In this document: in pieces, positions 5,748 through 7,827 of the stretch
How the letters are laid out: each line of letters opens with the position of its first letter
Position numbering within the stretch: position 1 is the first letter of the stretch
Origin: JASHVB01 sp049522565
GTDB taxonomy: Bacteria > Pseudomonadota > Alphaproteobacteria > Acetobacterales > Acetobacteraceae
Assembly: GCA_049522565.1 (NCBI GenBank)
Contig: JBEKNT010000337.1
Location: forward strand, 1 to 7,827
Direction: 5' to 3'
Length of the DNA: 7,827 nt
Made by a program: the position numbers and the translations under genes
Notes under the pieces: generated by a model
The model's input: the letters and a program-made list of their open reading frames with translations, nothing else
The model's database searches: none
Told to the model about the DNA's origin: nothing

Positions 5748-6713
5748 TCAGGCCGCCACGCGCCGCGGCGGCGCTTCCAGGCCGACGCCACGCAGATGAC
5801 CGAACAATTCGGCGAGCTTCGCACAGTCCGCCGCCGGCAGCGGCGGCTTCAGGATCGATTCGATGTTGCTGCGCAGGTGCCCGGCATCGCCGGTGCCGAA
5901 CAGCACCACGTCCACACCAGGCTCATGTCGGACAAAGCGGTAGGCGGCGTCGGTCAGGCTGCTGGCGCCGCCGTCATGCAGCAGGAAACCCAGCGGATCG
6001 TCGCTCTCGCCCAGCCATGCGGGGACGTCACCCGCCGCCGCCAAACTGCGGATTTCGTCGGCAAGCTGCGCCGGTCGGGCGAAGATGCCGCGCACCACGA
6101 ACATCAGCAGCGTGCCGATGCGGTTGGCCCGCGTATAAGGAAACACCCGGGTCCGCGCCGGCTGGTGCATCATGTGGAACGCCACCATCGCCGTATCCCA
6201 CAGCGTATCCTGCGTCGCACGAAACAGCATGTCCTGTTCGACGTCGTTCGGCGCGGTCTCAGTAATCCCGAGGAACCGGAACTTTCCCCGTTGCTGCTCG
6301 CGCAGCAGCGCCGGAGCGATCACGTCGCGCACCTGGTCATATTGCGTCGGATGCACCGCGTGGAGCTGGAACACGTCCACGTAATCCACGCCGAGCCGGC
6401 GCAGCGAGCCGTCGAGACTCGCAAGCACCTTGTCCAGGCTGAACTGCTTCTCGCCCGTGGCCTTCGACGCCTTGGTGCAGACCACGACGGACTCGCGCGG
6501 CACGCCACGCAGCGCCTTGCCGACCACCTCCTCCGTGCCGTACACGGCTGCGGTGTCGAGCAGATTGACCCCGAGATCGAGCGCCTGGCGGATCAGGGCG
6601 ACCGCGTCGTCCTCCGACTTGCCAGTGCCCAGACCCAGCTTGCTGAAGCCGCCGCAGCCGAGGCCGGCGACACTCACTTTGAGGCCGGTGCGGCCGAGCG
6701 TGGTGTATTCCAT
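5748..6713 (-). CDS. Aldo/keto reductase
   Basis: A 321-residue cytosolic NAD(P)H-dependent carbonyl oxidoreductase with a TIM barrel. The catalytic tetrad is intact: D53 and Y58 in LLDTAAVYG, K81 in VVVCTKASK, and H118 in VDVFQLHAVH. The cofactor-binding end reads VVLFGTGDAGHLRSNIESIL (about 269-288), as in the family. N-terminal MEYTTLGRTGLKVSVAGLGCGG is typical. ATG 6713 has a GGGAGAG ribosome-binding site. The TGA (5748-5750) is 3 nt before the ATG of the enolase-superfamily gene (TGA GCC ATG), so this is the first gene of a two-gene operon. With that partner, oxidation of an aldose and dehydration of the resulting acid is a reasonable but unproven pathway; a role as detoxifying aldehyde reductase is the alternative. 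Divergent from the phosphodiesterase gene across 48 bp. Confidence 0.95.
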   Translation of the reverse strand: MEYTTLGRTGLKVSVAGLGCGGFSKLGLGTGKSEDDAVALIRQALDLGVNLLDTAAVYGTEEVVGKALRGVPRESVVVCTKASKATGEKQFSLDKVLASLDGSLRRLGVDYVDVFQLHAVHPTQYDQVRDVIAPALLREQQRGKFRFLGITETAPNDVEQDMLFRATQDTLWDTAMVAFHMMHQPARTRVFPYTRANRIGTLLMFVVRGIFARPAQLADEIRSLAAAGDVPAWLGESDDPLGFLLHDGGASSLTDAAYRFVRHEPGVDVVLFGTGDAGHLRSNIESILKPPLPAADCAKLAELFGHLRGVGLEAPPRRVAA

Positions 6714-6761
6714 GACTCTCTCCCGAGAAGCGGTGCGACGCAGCGTATCAAGGTGGGCAAC
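6714..6761. promoter_or_regulatory. Compact divergent intergenic region between aldo/keto reductase and phosphodiesterase genes
   Basis: Only 48 bp separate the two divergent start codons, and both ribosome-binding sites fall within them. Little room is left for two non-overlapping promoters, so they must overlap or lie partly inside the opposite gene. No -10/-35 pair is convincing. Confidence 0.45.
6718..6724 (-). promoter_or_regulatory. Shine-Dalgarno site of the aldo/keto reductase gene
   Basis: GGGAGAG on the minus strand, 4 nt (7 nt from its GGGA core) before ATG 6713. It supports this start over a frame that remains open far upstream, antisense to the phosphodiesterase gene. Confidence 0.75.
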
Positions 6762-7625
6762 GTGACGCGACCCTGCCTGATCGTCGGCCATCGCGGCGCG
6801 CGCGGCCTCTGGCCGGAGAACACCCTGGCCGGGTTCAGCGGTGCGCTCGCACTGGGGGTGGATGGGTTGGAACTCGATGTGGGGATGACCGCCGACGGCG
6901 TTGTGGTGGTGTCGCACGATCCCGCGCTGAACCCCAACCACACGCGCGATGCGGCCGGCGCCTGGCTTGATGGGCCGGGGCCGTTGATCCGTTCGCTGAG
7001 CGCCGCGCAACTTGCCGCCTACGATGTCGGCCGGTTGCAGCCCGGAACGCCCTACGCGGCGCTGTTCCCCGAGCAATCGCCGCGCGATGGCGAACGCATT
7101 CCGCATCTGGCCGAGGCGCTGCGGATTGGCAACGACACAGCATTCATCATCGAACTGAAAACCTACCCCGGCGATCCAGGCCGTAGCGCGAGTGGACCGG
7201 ACTTGGCCGAGGCGGTGGTCGCCGTGGCGGATGCGGCTGGCGCCACGCCGCGCATCACGGTGGAGGGGTTCGACTGGCGCGGCCCGCGGCATTTGCGCCG
7301 TGTCCGGCCGGACGTTCGGCTCGCCTGGCTGACCCGCGCGGAGACGGTGCGCGATGCCGGCTTGTGGTGGGATGGCCCGCATCCGGCCGATTTCGGTGGG
7401 TCTGTGCCGCGTGCCGTGGCGGCCGAGGGTGGCCCGGTCTGGGCGCCCGACCATAGCGACCTGACGCAAGACCAGGTGGATGAGGCGCATGGTCTCGGCC
7501 TTGCGGTCATCCCATGGACGGTGAACGCACCGGAGGACATGGCTCGGGTGATCGGCTGGGGTGTGGACGGCATCGTCACCGACCGCCCCGATCGCGCACG
7601 CCAGGCTGTTGCGGCGATGCAGTAG
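6762..7625 (+). CDS. Glycerophosphodiester phosphodiesterase (UgpQ-like, cytosolic)
   Basis: A 287-residue enzyme hydrolysing glycerophosphodiesters to glycerol-3-phosphate and an alcohol, in phospholipid turnover. The GDPD active site is visible: GHRGARGLWPENT at 9-21 (H10, R11, E19), LELDV at 36-40 (E37, D39), VSHDP at 50-54 (H52, the second catalytic His), and IIELK at 129-133 (E131, K133). The terminal barrel strands AVIPWTVN (about 248-255) and GVDGIVTDRPD (267-277) are standard. There is no signal peptide, so it is cytosolic like UgpQ and unlike periplasmic GlpQ. The start is inferred as GTG 6762, opening MTRPCLIVGHRG, with AAGGTGGG just upstream; in-frame GTG 6753 is an alternative adding three residues. 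No glycerol-phosphate transporter genes are in the window. Confidence 0.94.
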   Translation: MTRPCLIVGHRGARGLWPENTLAGFSGALALGVDGLELDVGMTADGVVVVSHDPALNPNHTRDAAGAWLDGPGPLIRSLSAAQLAAYDVGRLQPGTPYAALFPEQSPRDGERIPHLAEALRIGNDTAFIIELKTYPGDPGRSASGPDLAEAVVAVADAAGATPRITVEGFDWRGPRHLRRVRPDVRLAWLTRAETVRDAGLWWDGPHPADFGGSVPRAVAAEGGPVWAPDHSDLTQDQVDEAHGLGLAVIPWTVNAPEDMARVIGWGVDGIVTDRPDRARQAVAAMQ

Positions 7626-7704
7626 CGTGGTTAGAGCATTTCCACCGTGACTGGAATCGTCGAGGCCCCCTGAATGAAACTGCAGAGGCCGTCGGGGAGA
7701 ACGA

Positions 7705-7809
7705 GGCTCCCCCTCCCCTTGAGGGAGGGGGTTGGGGGGTGGGGGGGGGCGGTGCGTGCCTCAGACCAACCCCGCCCCCCAACCACCACCCACGAGGGGG
7801 CGGGGAGCC
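7705..7809. repeat. G-rich inverted repeat downstream of the phosphodiesterase gene
   Basis: GGCTCCCC (7705-7712) matches GGGGAGCC (7802-7809) inverted, and the similarity runs inwards: TTGGGGGGTGGGG on the left (7732-7744) against an inverted CCCCGCCCCCCAA on the right, about 35-40 bp per arm with mismatches. The two arms look like two facing copies of one intergenic element. Runs of 3, 5, 6 and 9 G at 7723-7749, split by 1-2 nt, also make a G-quadruplex candidate. It may serve as the 3' terminator of the phosphodiesterase gene. No gene is seen in 7626-7827. TAGAGCATTTCCACCGTGAC (7632-7651) resembles an alphaproteobacterial intergenic motif I recall, but I cannot confirm it. Confidence 0.65.
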
Positions 7810-7827
7810 CCGGTGTCCCCCTAGGCC

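Noticed and set aside
5796..6761. Long plus-strand frame upstream of the phosphodiesterase, antisense to the aldo/keto reductase
   Set aside because: No recognisable domain; it mirrors a well-supported gene, and conserved GDPD sequence begins at 6762.
6714..7490. Minus-strand extension of the aldo/keto reductase frame through the phosphodiesterase gene
   Set aside because: A standard aldo/keto reductase N-terminus with ribosome-binding site starts at 6713; the extension is Arg-rich antisense sequence.
1..7827. CRISPR array, integrase/attachment site, transposase, tRNA or defence gene cluster
   Set aside because: No regularly spaced direct repeats, no cloverleaf, no transposase or integrase motifs. 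The PIN stub is the only toxin-antitoxin trace and it is incomplete.

Overview
The window is GC-rich bacterial chromosome with short intergenic gaps. The style of the proteins (a MltB-type lytic transglycosylase without a C-terminal binding domain, a PEBP with a signal peptide, an NfsA-like nitroreductase, an SDR with an FxxxK active site) suggests an alphaproteobacterium, probably Acetobacteraceae/Rhodospirillales. This is a judgement from protein style, not a database match. I see no phage, plasmid, CRISPR, rRNA or tRNA signal.

Layout: (1) 1-394 (+) is the 3' end of an SDR oxidoreductase. (2) 463-1038 (-) is an exported PEBP/YbhB-family protein, convergent with the SDR. (3) 1039-1341 is a divergent intergenic region with a REP-like inverted doublet and a TATAAT box. 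(4) 1342-1950 (+) is a 2-hydroxychromene-2-carboxylate isomerase-like DsbA/kappa-GST-fold protein. (5) 1951-2145 is a hairpin-rich repeat between convergent genes. (6) 2146-2994 (-) is an NfsA-type FMN nitroreductase with a GTG start. (7) 2995-3372 is a divergent intergenic region with an AT-richer island, overlapping hairpins and a possible 26-residue ORF. (8) 3373-4374 (+) is a MltB-family lytic transglycosylase. (9) 4393-4607 (-) is the C-terminal stub of a VapC-like PIN-domain toxin. (10) 4608-5744 (-) is an enolase-superfamily (mandelate racemase type) enzyme, and 5748-6713 (-) is the aldo/keto reductase in front of it; the two form a tightly coupled operon. (11) 6762-7625 (+) is a glycerophosphodiester phosphodiesterase, divergent from the operon across only 48 bp. 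(12) 7626-7827 is a G-rich inverted-repeat region.

Most genes are metabolic or envelope housekeeping genes of the accessory kind. The only clear two-gene unit is aldo/keto reductase plus enolase-superfamily enzyme, which plausibly act in one sugar or sugar-acid pathway. I found no convincing new multi-gene system. The items most worth a second look are the SDR whose catalytic Tyr position is Phe, the beheaded PIN toxin against the operon's 3' end, the possible short leader ORF with competing hairpins before the nitroreductase, and three unrelated inverted-doublet intergenic repeats.
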